A DNA stretch of 64,000 nucleotides. Origin: Phialocephala subalpina (Eukaryota; Ascomycota; Leotiomycetes; Helotiales; Mollisiaceae). A program made the position numbers and the translations under genes. The notes below the pieces were generated by a model. It searched no databases, was not told the origin of the DNA, and saw nothing but the letters and a program-made list of their open reading frames with translations. Shown here piece after piece: positions 53,549 through 64,000 of the stretch; position 1 is the first letter of the stretch, and each line of letters opens with the position of its first letter. The stretch covers positions 227,790 to 291,789 of the forward strand of contig FJOG01000003.1 in NCBI GenBank assembly GCA_900073065.1, given 5' to 3'.

Positions 53549-54852
53549 GACCCCTATGTTGAGGCAAAAGGGTGGTTCAGTGCAGAACTGTGATATTCAG
53601 CACGTGACATCACGTTTTCTTTGTCAGCTAGTTCGAAGCTCCTTCCATAAGAGGACTTCTCACGTAGATTTAGAAGAATCAACTCCGTTTACACCCTTCA
53701 AAATCACAGAACCGGAGAACTGGATCACGAGGTAGGGTTTGGCCTAATCGGGACTAGCGTAAAGATGATTTACATCCTCGTCTACCATAGCATTCTAGCT
53801 CTCTAGTACGAATGAACTACATGTCTACCCTAATAACGCTGAGTGTGACCCCCTGCAGTGGATATCGTGCCAGTACCCTAAGATGATTTTCGGCAAGTAA
53901 AGGTACGAGCCTTTGTTAATATATACCCAAATAAGGACAAAAGAAAATCCACCGACGAAATGTCAAAAATCAAAATCAAATGACTATAAACCAAGAGAAA
54001 TGTGCAATGTCTAAACCTGGCTTCAAAACTTTAATGTACTACAAAGCTTGGGACAATGATTTCAGTGCACTGCGCGGGGCGCGAGTTCTCCCTCCCACTC
54101 CAGCAAGAGGACCACCAGGGGGGCGGCGGGCAAGTCTGTGATGTGCAACAAAACCATTGAATGTCCAATGCCACGGCTGAAAGTTGAAGGGAAAGTAAGT
54201 GAGATTAGCTTGAAAACTATGATGGACTTTCACAGGATTGTTGATGTTCCAGCATGCTACGACAACCAAAACACTTTTCCTCTGTTGGCTTCACAGCCTT
54301 AAACTTTTAACTGCCTTCGCAGCACTACACCTTCAGGCTCTCGCGGTCATAACATGTACGCCTTCGGGCGCAATACTTGGTCACTCGACCTCACATTCAT
54401 ATCGGTGCTCATCCCAACTGGCGGGGAGGGTTTCCATTGATAGGCCACTTAGCCACGCGCTTTTGCATGAAATGCTTTATGGCTGGTTGTATCTTGTACG
54501 TTAATCCCTAGCTTAGCACGACCCCGTACCCCACAGAAGGTCCCAGGATCACAGGCTTCGCCTGTAATCCGCTAGTCGTAAATCAATACTACTACAACTA
54601 CTACTACGACAACCAAAACCGAAACGACGAAAGTGGTCATCGATGATGTGAGACGCAGCTCTTAATCCCTTGCCTCTCAAGGAGCAGGACAAGTCAAGGA
54701 TAATCGCATGAACGCCCTCGGCAGAGGTTACCGAGCTATCGGGCTGTGGTAAAAATTCAAGATCTTTGCTCTGGTGTATCTCATCCCCTCCAACCGCCAA
54801 ACGCCAACCAAACCCAGCACCATTCCATCGTATGTACACCCCAAACCCAAAA
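53549..54852. other. Convergent intergenic region with microsatellite
   Basis: 1.3 kb between the stop of the NACHT-ankyrin gene and the stop of the leftward ABC transporter gene. Contains a TAC/AAC trinucleotide repeat at about 54587-54610 and a small hairpin ACAGGC/GCCTGT at 54551-54565. No gene supported. Confidence 0.55.
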
Positions 54853-57076
54853 TCACGCAGCACTCAACTCCGCAATCCTCCTCTCAATCTCCGGCACCTG
54901 CCGTAAATGCATCTCCAACTCCTCCCTCTCATCCTCCAACCTCAGTCGTTTCTCCGCATCCAACCCCGTGAAAACATAACTTCCCTGCCCATCAAACTGC
55001 AGTATCTTACTATGATATTTCCACAAACTCCTTCTATGAGATACCGTCATCAACGTAATACCCAGCGCTTTCGCATGTTCATACATCACTTTCTCCATTT
55101 CCAAGGTAACGCTTGATGTACATTCGTCAAGGATAGCGTATTTAGGACGATTGTAGAAAAGGCGCGCCATAGCGACGCGTTGTTGCAAACCGCCCGAGAG
55201 GACGTCCCGCCATTCTGCTTCGGCGTCCCAGCCAGTGGGGAAGGAGGAGACGAGGTGGTCGAGGTCGAGGATGCGGAGGATTTCGAGGAGGTCGTGGTCT
55301 GTGATTCCTTTGCTGCGCATGATGCGGAGGGAGTCTGGGTAGATGATTTGTTGGCGGAGGGAGCCGGCACTTAGGTATGGTCGTTGGGGGACGTAGAAGA
55401 CTTGTGAGAGGGGTGGTTTGCGGACTGTGCCGCCGTATACGGGCCAGAGGCCACCGAGGATACGGAATAGTGAGGATTTGCCGCAGCCGTTGGGGCCGAC
55501 GACTAGGACGTGGTCTCCGGGTTTCATAGAGAATGAAAGTGCTTTCACTAGCACGCTGCCTCCTGGGGTTATGATTGGCACACCAATGAACTCGACGTCC
55601 TCGCTCTCAATCACCGTCCCACGCCCTTTCATGAGCTCCAGCTGGTTCCCAGATGCTTCATCCTGGACAAGAGTCTTCTGGAATCGGCCTGCCTTGATAT
55701 CGTCCATGACGTCCAACAAGGTGGCAACTCGCGAAGTGTACCCAGCTAATTCAGTAACTTCTTTATACGAGAACATAACTCGGCCGAAGGCGTCTGAGCT
55801 GGAGAGAAGCATTCGTCGGTTGGTAACGAAACTCTCTGTCCGGTCACCCATCGTCTGGGCCGTCGCTCCGGGTATCTTGAAGAATACAGGTACACTGCAA
55901 AGGACTAGTCCCAATGCACCCCACACATATTTAATTATGAAGTCCTCCATGATTCCGTGTGTAAATCGCCGCCGTAGAATGTCTGCACAATGTTAGCCTA
56001 GCTTCATCGTAATAATCCACGACTCAGGAACGTACAATTAACGTGTTTAATAAGTGTGAAATATCCTTTATCCAATGTATCCTTTTCTGCCTCGTGCCCG
56101 TTATACAATGCAATCTCCTCACTGTAGTCTATTAACCTCGAATGCTCGAATCGGAACTCGCCCTCCAGTCTTGCTTCGTCCGCGACGTATTTTCCAAATG
56201 GTGGTGTTAAGGCTCGCATAACATTTGCAGATAGTTGTACAAGGAGAGACATGAAGAATAGTCCTTCTCCGCCAACACTTTTCGACAGCGAATAGTTGTA
56301 GATCAACATGTCTAATGTCGGTTTTGCTAAGTTGCCGTATAATTCTGCCAAGCTGTTTGCAAACTTGGAGACATCGACCGTGATCAATTGATCTGCGTTC
56401 TTTATTCGGTCGTCAAGGGCGGAGAGGGAGTAGAAGGTCATGTTCGAGAGGTACTTTTCGTGAATGTAATTCGTTAATCGTGTTCGGTATTGCAATGAGA
56501 GTTTGCATTGGTGGTAAGACAGCTATAGAAAGTCAGCATCTGCCAGAAAAGATACAGGTCTCTGCCTACCATGGAATTCGTGAAAGTTGCAGGCACAGCA
56601 ATCAACATCCACCACACAATGCCAATCAAGAAGTCCTTCCCTCTCCCTCTCACCAGACTCGAGACCAACGCACCATCCATAGCAGCAACCTTCAGACTGA
56701 TCAGAGTCCTGATCACCAAGAAAATGCTATGGCTGATCAAGAGCCGTAACTCCTTGCTCTTCCATCCCGGTATGCATATCCTCAGCAGTCTGAACAAGTT
56801 CTTAAAGAACTCCCGATTGAGCTCCACTTTCGGCTTCTTCGTCGCATCTCCATGACCTAGTGTGGTCGAGCCTCGCTGCCTTGCTTTTGCTTGTCTGATA
56901 GCTGCCGCCTTTTGCTCGGAGATGGCAGACCGTATGCGATTGAGGAGGGCGAGGAAGAGGGTGATGTAGACGGTTCGAGAGATGTTCGTTCGGTGCTTTA
57001 GATACAAGGTCGTGAGCTTGGAGATAATTCCCTTAATTGTGCGATCGGGAGGGAGCAGTTTCGAGTGTACTGCCAT
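54853..57076 (-). CDS. Peroxisomal ABC half transporter, ABCD/PXA type (707 aa)
   Basis: Three exons on the minus strand: 57076-56570, 56522-56036, 55982-54853, with introns of 47 and 53 nt; the junction [19 protein letters not shown] restores a conserved ABCD segment. The N-terminal transmembrane domain (residues about 35-330) is followed by a nucleotide-binding domain with Walker [10 protein letters not shown] at about 494-502, signature [15 protein letters not shown], Walker [10 protein letters not shown] and the H-loop [10 protein letters not shown]. The half-size TMD-NBD order and length match Pxa1/Pxa2 and human ALDP (ABCD1), which dimerise in the peroxisomal membrane to import long-chain acyl-CoA for beta-oxidation. 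The catalytic Glu after Walker B is present (LDE). The last 50 residues form a charged helical tail. Which of the two fungal paralogues it is cannot be settled from sequence alone. Confidence 0.94.
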
Positions 57077-60000
57077 CGTTGCGACTTAAACAGGGCGTGT
57101 CTGGGGTGGAGTGTGGAGAAAACGTGGGGAAGCTGATAGATGCTGCAGACGCGCAGCTATCTCGACAGAGTCATGAGGGAGTCGTCGTAGATGGTATCAT
57201 AGCCTAGATCTTCATGCATAAGCTGTCTTCACCGAAATTCTGCGTCGTCAAGTCGTTTTGATCGAGTCGTGAGGTTGTTGGGTTGAATGTGAATGTTTCT
57301 GGTGTTGCTTGTCCTCGGCTGGACAGGGATGTTCTCCAAGCCTAGAATTTCACATGCTTTTGTGCCAAACATCTGCAAGCCTCGTGACTCCACAAAGCCT
57401 CAGCGGCAACGACATAAAACAAGACAAACGACATCAGTCGTCTTCTTCTTACTGGGTAACAACATTGCCGATTGAGTTTGAAGTGGCATTGAGAGGCTCT
57501 TGCGCCTCCAAGAGGAGAGCGTGGCATGTGACCCAGGTCGTCTTTCAAGTTTCAACTCGAAGTCGAAATTACTTGTACTTTGGTATTCGGGGCGTATCTT
57601 CCGCCCAGTCTTCTAGAGATTTCTGTATTGATCAGGGGACAAATCCAATCAAATTCTCAAGTTTTGCTTATTGTTACCTACTTTAGTAAAGTAAGGCATG
57701 TGGAGAATTTGGAAGATACCCGGATACGAAGTATGCTCAGCGGCTCAGCGGCTCAGACATCGGGATCTAGCTTTCTGGATCGTCATGACTCATGAGATTT
57801 CGCGCTTTAATATCCGCTCTGATTTTTTGCCAAACGCATTACCCACAAATTATTCTGCCACAGGCAGACATCGGAGAGCATAAACTTTAGTTATGCTTTT
57901 GCTCCCCGCAAGAAGTCATGTGCGAGTGGCAAATTTCCTAGAAGGGAGAATTGCATGTAGATTGCACCTCCGCAATTGAGAGGGAGAGATTCAAGCCACA
58001 AAAGCTAATGACTCGATAGCTTGGACGATCATTTTCATACTTTGGAGTCCTAGGGACACTAACTCGCTCAGCTTACTCAAAGTGGCTATGATTGACCATC
58101 CATCACATCTCCTGGGTTCCAAGTTCCAACAAAATCGTTCTAGGGTATTCTACTTAAGTTTCACTTATTTGTGGAGCAAGGAGCCCTTAGTCTGTCTAGT
58201 TCATGACTGACAAGTCAATTGGAATTACTACTCTATGTTGCGGGACTTCTACTTCTGCTACAGAGTATCTATCCTTTCGCTTTATCTTCTCGTGTTTTGC
58301 TTCTGTCTTCAACTTATCTTGCGTCTGGAAGTGGATAAATATATAGGTATAAATGTATGCATGTTTGTTTTTGATCGATTGGGAGTCTGAGGTGTGCTGA
58401 AAATAGGTCATAAGCGGAGGGGTAGTACCAAAAAGGTGAACTCATGTCAAGAGTCAAGAATGAAATAAAAGTCAAATCTTGTCAACACGCATTCATTTTG
58501 ACCGTCGGACACTCCGGTAGAGTCAGTGGGATCGAAAAATGCCCGATGGGGACAAGAGCAGGCACCTGATCGGAATCGATTAAAATGGCGATAGGTCGTA
58601 AGGCTGCAACCACGAGTTTTCGGGCACTCATGCTATTTTAAGGAAGCGATATACCCCTTTTTCACTACTTAATTGAACTCTTTTGCGACAACTATTTATG
58701 CAATAAACTCAATTATTTTATAGACTAATAATTAATATATAATTGATACGATGCGATTGCAGTTTTTAAAATTATAAGAAGTTGTAAATTAACTGCGCAG
58801 TAATTGCACTTTGCATCGATATCGCGACTTTTTTAAGTCAATTGCTTAAGCGAGATAAAGCGGCATTCACAGATTTGGGTGTGCTTATGTTGATGCCTTG
58901 TGGCCTGTCGCCATTTTAATCGATTCCTAATGATGATCCAACACTTTTTTCCCCCCGATGCCTGAGGCATTAGGAGGGTATGCGGACTTCCCTGCGCAAA
59001 AAAACCAACATCCTCCAACACCACACCGACACCAAACCAACACCTCGATCGTCCACACCTCCTACACCCTTTCCCGACACGATACCGCTGTGCCCTTCGG
59101 CTGCCTCTCTTACGAAACTCTATCCTTTATCCGCGAGCAATCGCAGCTGGTAGGTACATCATCAATGCATCGGTGAACTGGTGGGACGGGGACGCGACGG
59201 GACAACCCGAACTCGATAACGAATACACACATGAGGCTGTGCCTTCACCTTACATTCTGGAAGAAGCGGTTCAAAATTTCTTAAATGGATACTGATGTTA
59301 CTGGCTGTTGATATGCATGGCCAGCGGTCGGTGCCGCATTGGGACGGACGTGTTGGACCACACTCGGTCTGCATCGCTGGATCTTGACCAAGCTTGGTGT
59401 AATGGCCGTGACTGAAGCGAATCACGACAAAACCTCGGCTCGAAATGCATTTGGAAGGAGGATACATCGCCGCTCAAGCGAATCACAACAATACTTGGAA
59501 GGAAAATGTGTTTTCTTACAGTAAGAGCGGAATACTCTTTTCTCGCACAGGGGGCGGCCGCTGTCATCGTGGCTTTTATCCGTCCAATACAAACCATGGG
59601 GTACTTTTACCATTGCAGTGGCACTGGGAATTCAATCAGCTACCCGGCAGTTGAAGTCTTCAAGTTTGAATGCAGGTCATTGGCGCCATTGCAACGGGCC
59701 GATCAAGCTTCCTCCGTTTCTCATTGGGCTATGGCAAGATTCTGGACGTAATTGTCAAGACACCTACAATCGACGACTCTGCAGAAATACGCGTGTGCTT
59801 ATCATTACGAACCCACAAAGGAGCTTAAAGTGTCGACTGCCAGGACTTGCATTGCATAGCAATGCAACGTACTGTATCGGGACCATGAGATGCGTCCAAT
59901 TAAGTGGTTGTCATAGTATCGCTCGCTCTTGTCCGATGTGCATGTAATGTACAGCGATGTCGTCGAAAGGATCGTCAGTTTTCCATGCCTCCGTAGAGGT

Positions 60001-60231
60001 ATTATACTCGGATGTGGGCCATCAAATTACTCGGTGAAAGGCCATGCGTTTGTGGGTTGATGGATGTCCACAGTGGGACCCGATATAGTATTCCTCCACA
60101 GGAAGGGTTTCTCACTCTCAGTGTTCGTTCCTCTCTCCCCTCACTCAACTTGGTACTCTCCTCTCGTGGGGCTTCGTACTCTTTAATTTCGCATCAACTG
60201 CGAATTGCCCATATATTGACTCCGATCAGCC
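57077..60231. other. 3.2 kb intergenic region before the PKS gene
   Basis: Separates the leftward ABC transporter from the rightward PKS gene. Holds a short GCTCAGCG tandem repeat at about 57733-57756 and a strongly AT-rich island at about 58640-58870. No gene is supported; short open frames at 58958-59950 overlap on both strands and lack features. Confidence 0.55.
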
Positions 60232-63200
60232 ATGAAGTCACCTACTGTTCTTCCCTCGCTCCTACTCTTTGGGCCACAGACTCAATTGCCTTCCCTGGAA
60301 GTTCTGGCTGAGCTGAGAGAAGCTCTTCTCCAAAGTCCTCAACTAGCGATCCTTCGGCAAGGTGTCGCGGATTTGCCAAGTCTCTGGAGCCGCCTGACAA
60401 GGTTCGATGAAGATTTGACCAGGGTGCCAGGCGCTCGGTACCTTGATGACCTCAACAAATGGATTGATGATGGCGGCGATTTCCCACACCATCAAAGTCG
60501 TGCTCCAAATGTTTTTGCTCTGCCTGTCACAGTCCTTTTGCAAATAGCACAATACATTCGTTATTTGGAACAGATTCCCGTTCAGGATGCGCATCTTCAT
60601 GTTCTGAGAGGGCTCGAACCGGGCGGCGTACAGGGATTTTGTGTTGGCTTCCTCACGGCCATCGCAGTGGGCTCTTCTACGACCGAAGAAGAAATTGCAC
60701 TGAATGGCGTCTCGAGTTTGTTATTGGCTGTTGTGGCTGGGGCTTATGTTGACCTGGATGGCTCCTTTTCAGATTCACCAGAAGAAACTCGCTGTTTCGC
60801 CCTACGGTGGAAATCTTCAGAATTCCGGCAAGCAGATGTTGAAGATCTCATTCTGCAGCACCCAGGCGTACGTGACTACCAATCCTCTTCTTCAAAGCTC
60901 CCGGAAATGCTAACAACCTTCGAAGGCATATATCTCGAGCATCAATGACGATGCTTGCGTCACCGTCACTGCACCTGTTGAGCAGATTTCCACCATCATT
61001 GCCGATTTCCACGCACTTGGAATGCGCACCAAGCTTGTTCATGTCCAAGGTCGCTTCCATTCCGATGTTCACTCACCTGCGGTAGAGAAGATCCTGAAAT
61101 TTCTTGAATATTGGAACGACCCCGCGTTTCCAAAGTTTTTGGACACGGACATCAGTCATGCACAAGCATCGCTAAGATCCACCACCGATGGCCAAGTCAT
61201 TACTGCTGGATCTATTACCAGAATAGCTCTCGAGAGTATCTTGTCCAAGCAAGCCAATTGGTACCAAACAGTCAAATCTGCTGTAGACGAGCTCCCTAGC
61301 TCTCGCAAGAATGCAGTATTCGTTGGCTTTGGTGATCATATCCCAGCTTCATTGTTGCAAACTCCAGACTTTCTTGTCCAATCGCTAAGCAAAACCGAAA
61401 CTTCGAACACACAACTGCCAATACCAGATTCTCCAACTCCAGAATTCCCTCCCAACTCTATAGCTATTGTTGGTATGGCTGGACGATTCCCTGGCGCTGA
61501 TAACCTGGATGAATTGTGGCAACTGCTTCTGGCTGGCAAATCTACGGTCGAACCGGCCCCCGATCGAATCAACTTATCAGCCTTGAACACAGGCGACTCC
61601 GAGACTAAATGGTGGGGCAACTTCCTACGCAATCCCGAATCATTCGACCACCGTTTCTTCAAAAAGTCATCTCGTGAAGCACTTACCTGGGATCCACAGC
61701 AAAGAGTCCTCTTCGAGGTCGTCTACGAAGCCCTCGAATCATCTGGGTACTTTGGGCCTAGCTCGAGAGAAGGAATCTCTGACTACGGATGCTATATTGG
61801 AACTGCTATAGGCAATTACTGCGACAATGTGTCTTGCCATCCACCAACAGCCTATGCCACTGTCGGGACTGCGAGGTGCTTCTGTTCGGGCACCGTCAGC
61901 CACTATTTTGGTTGGACTGGTCCTGCTTTATCGATTGATACTGCTTGCTCCTCATCACACGTGGCAATAGATACTGCATGCAAGGCTATCATTGCCGGGA
62001 CATGCTCAAGAGCGATTGCAGGCGGTACCAATGTATTTACAAGTCCGTTCGAATACAAAAATCTCAATGCAGCTGGATTCCTCAGCCCTACCGGGCAATG
62101 CAAACCTTTCGACCAAGGAGCTGACGGCTACTGTCGTGGAGAAGGAGTTGGTGTGGTCGTCCTCAAGTTGCTGACTAGCGCTATCGAGGAAGGGGACAAC
62201 ATCCTTGGTGTAATCGTTGGTTCCGCAACTAATCAGAATGAAAATCATTCCCATATAACCGTGCCCCATGCTGGGTCGCAGGTCAAGCTCTACGAAAGCG
62301 TAATGAAGCAAGCTGGAGTTATGCCTGGGTCCGTATCGTACGTCGAAGCCCACGGAACTGGAACTGGAGTTGGCGATCCTATCGAAGTGACCGGTCTACG
62401 TGACGGCTTTGGAAGTCCCTCTCGAAAGGAGCTACTCCACTTCAGCTCCATGAAAGGCAACATTGGACATACAGAAGGCACTGCTGGTGTAGCCGGTCTC
62501 ATCAAAGTTTTGCTCATGCTTCAGCATGGCAAAATACCACCACAAGCTAGCTTCTCTGTCGTGAACTCCAACATCCCATCATTTGGAGAATACCGGATGG
62601 ACATCCCTCGTCATGTGCTACCCTGGGAATCCCCTGTCCGAATTGCCTGTGTTAATAGCTACGGTGCAGCCGGAAGTAATGCCGCAATCCTGGTTCGTCA
62701 GAAGCCCAATGTTCCTTCCGGCCTCAGCACATCGATACCGCTCTCGCACTACCCACTCTATGTCTCGGCGGCATCGGCAAGTAGCCTCTCCATGTATTGC
62801 TCCAAACTTCTTGGATATGTTCGAGGTTCAAGATCGCAGAGGTCGTCAGAGAGTTGGCTGTCGGACTTCCTGTTCAATCTCGCTGACCGGACTAATCACT
62901 CACTGCCGTTCGTACTTTCCACATCCGTCGGAAGTATCGCCGAGCTTGAAACTAAGCTCACCGCTACCGCATCGGATTCGACGACCTTGAAAACTACCAT
63001 CACAGGCGATCCAAAGCCTATTGTTCTTGTGTTTTCGGGTCAAGAAAGCAATTTCATCGGTATTTCCGAAGATATCTACCAGTCCTCTGCCATCTTCAGG
63101 CAGCATTTAGACCAGTGCAACGATCTTCTCGTCTCATTCAATTTGGAGAGTCTCTACCCCGCTATCTTCCAACGAAGCCCAATCTCAAATGTGGTCACTC

Positions 63201-64000
63201 TCCACTCTGCCTTATTTGCAGTCCAGTATGCTACCGCCAAAGCCTGGCTGGATTGCGGGATCCAAGTCGCAGCAGTGGTGGGCCACAGCTTTGGACAGCT
63301 CACAGCGCTCTGTATATCAGGCGTTTTATCGCTGAAAGATGCTCTCAAGCTAGTCACTGGTCGAGCATCCATCATGCTGAACCATTGGGGTCCTGAAAGA
63401 GGTTCGATGATGTGGTTACAGGCCAGCCGAGAGAAGGTCCAGCAAATCCTCGACTCCGTAAACGGGCAAAATCCAGGCGACGATATCGAGATCGCTTGTT
63501 ACAATGGCCCCAGTAGTCACGTGGCTGTCGGTTCCGCCATAGCGATTCAGACATTGGGTGCTTTCATCGCTGACGACCCGACGCTCCGCGACTCCGTTCG
63601 TACAAAGACACTTCTAGTCACACATGGATTTCATTCCAAGTTCACAGAGCCTTTACTCCCTCGCCTCGCCGAGTTGGCGAGGAGTCTCACATGGAATCGT
63701 CCCATAATACAGCTAGAAGCTTGCGATGCTACTCAGAGATCGACCGACCCTGACTTCTCGATGGTCGCAGAGCATATGAGGAATCCTGTTTTCTTTGAAG
63801 ACGCCGTGCAGAGGCTCTCAAGACAATACCCGCAATGCACGTTCCTCGAAGCAGGGCATGGCTCGTCTGTCATGAAGCTGGTACAAGGATGTGTCGCCGG
63901 GAATAATGACAACCTTTTCCTCCCATTGCAGCTTACGAAATCAAACAATTCATCATCACTAGTTGACTCAACTCTCAGCTTGTGGAAGTCGGGCCACCGA
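60232..64000 (+). CDS. Non-reducing polyketide synthase, 5' part (SAT-KS-MAT), runs off right edge
   Basis: Exon 1 60232-60867 and exon 2 60926 to the edge, joined in phase 0 across a 58-nt intron (GTACGT donor, GCTAAC branch, GAAG acceptor), giving 1237 codons so far. The starter-unit transacylase domain (about 1-370) has the active-site GFCVG with Cys at 137. The ketosynthase (about 388-812) has DTACSSS with catalytic Cys 553, EAHGTGT with His 688 and NIGHTEG with His 727. The malonyl transferase has GHSFGQ with Ser 1000 and the later GFHS. SAT at the N-terminus defines fungal non-reducing PKSs, which build aromatic polyketides. The KS block DYGCYIGTAIGNYCDN with SCHPPTAYATVGT resembles clades that also carry a C-methyltransferase, but PT, ACP and release domains lie outside the window. 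All visible active sites are intact. Confidence 0.96.

Noticed and set aside
59405..59515. Imperfect direct duplication around GCGAATCAC and TGGAAGGA
   Set aside because: Too short and diverged to call an element; no coding context.

Overview
The window reads as a gene-rich chromosome segment of a filamentous ascomycete (Pezizomycotina). The evidence is short introns of about 45-130 nt with GTRNGT-type donors, CTRAY-like branch points and TAG/CAG acceptors, together with a fungal gene set: HET-domain and NACHT NLR-like receptors, a SAT-type non-reducing polyketide synthase, a Zn2Cys6 regulator, a DOCK GEF with an N-terminal SH3, and P450 monooxygenases. I suspect Dothideomycetes from the general look of the proteins, but no marker here fixes the class. 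There is one assembly gap (38202-38960). All gene models below were spliced by hand from the sequence, and in each complete model the exon lengths sum to a multiple of three.

Layout. 1-11.2 kb: the 5' part of a CYP52-like P450 running off the left edge, a tiny secreted peptide gene with a Kex2 site, a second P450, a fatty-acid elongase (ELO) and a THEM6-like hotdog thioesterase. 12-16.3 kb: a 14-TM type (DHA2) MFS exporter, then two tandem broken copies of one unrecognised gene. 16.4-18.9 kb: an unusual regulator that joins a homeodomain, an RRM, a Zn2Cys6 cluster, a duplicated coiled coil and two C2H2 fingers. 19.9-26 kb: a polytopic membrane protein, a 3 kb gene-poor stretch and an ACS/Dal5-like MFS permease. 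26.6-35.2 kb: a 2115-residue DOCK/Dck1-type GEF and a CCC1-type vacuolar iron/manganese transporter. 37.2-38.2 kb: an unrecognised conserved-looking protein beside the gap.

39-53.5 kb is the most dynamic part. A HET-NACHT-WD40 receptor with near-identical WD repeats lies in AT-rich DNA between inverted copies of a repeat and next to a MITE. It is followed by a broken Hsp70/actin-like ATPase gene, an intact GT25-type glycosyltransferase and a second receptor with NACHT plus ankyrin repeats. Such receptors mediate nonself recognition in fungi, and the transposon debris fits an accessory island. 54.8-57.1 kb: a peroxisomal ABCD half transporter. 60.2 kb to the right edge: the first 1237 codons of a non-reducing PKS (SAT-KS-MAT), probably the start of a secondary-metabolite cluster continuing outside the window.

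Several genes act on fatty acids (CYP52-like hydroxylase, ELO, thioesterase-like, ABCD importer), but they are dispersed and not evidently co-regulated. The items most worth follow-up are the four-domain regulator, the Kex2-type peptide, the NLR island with its repeats, and the orphan protein at 37.2-38.2 kb.
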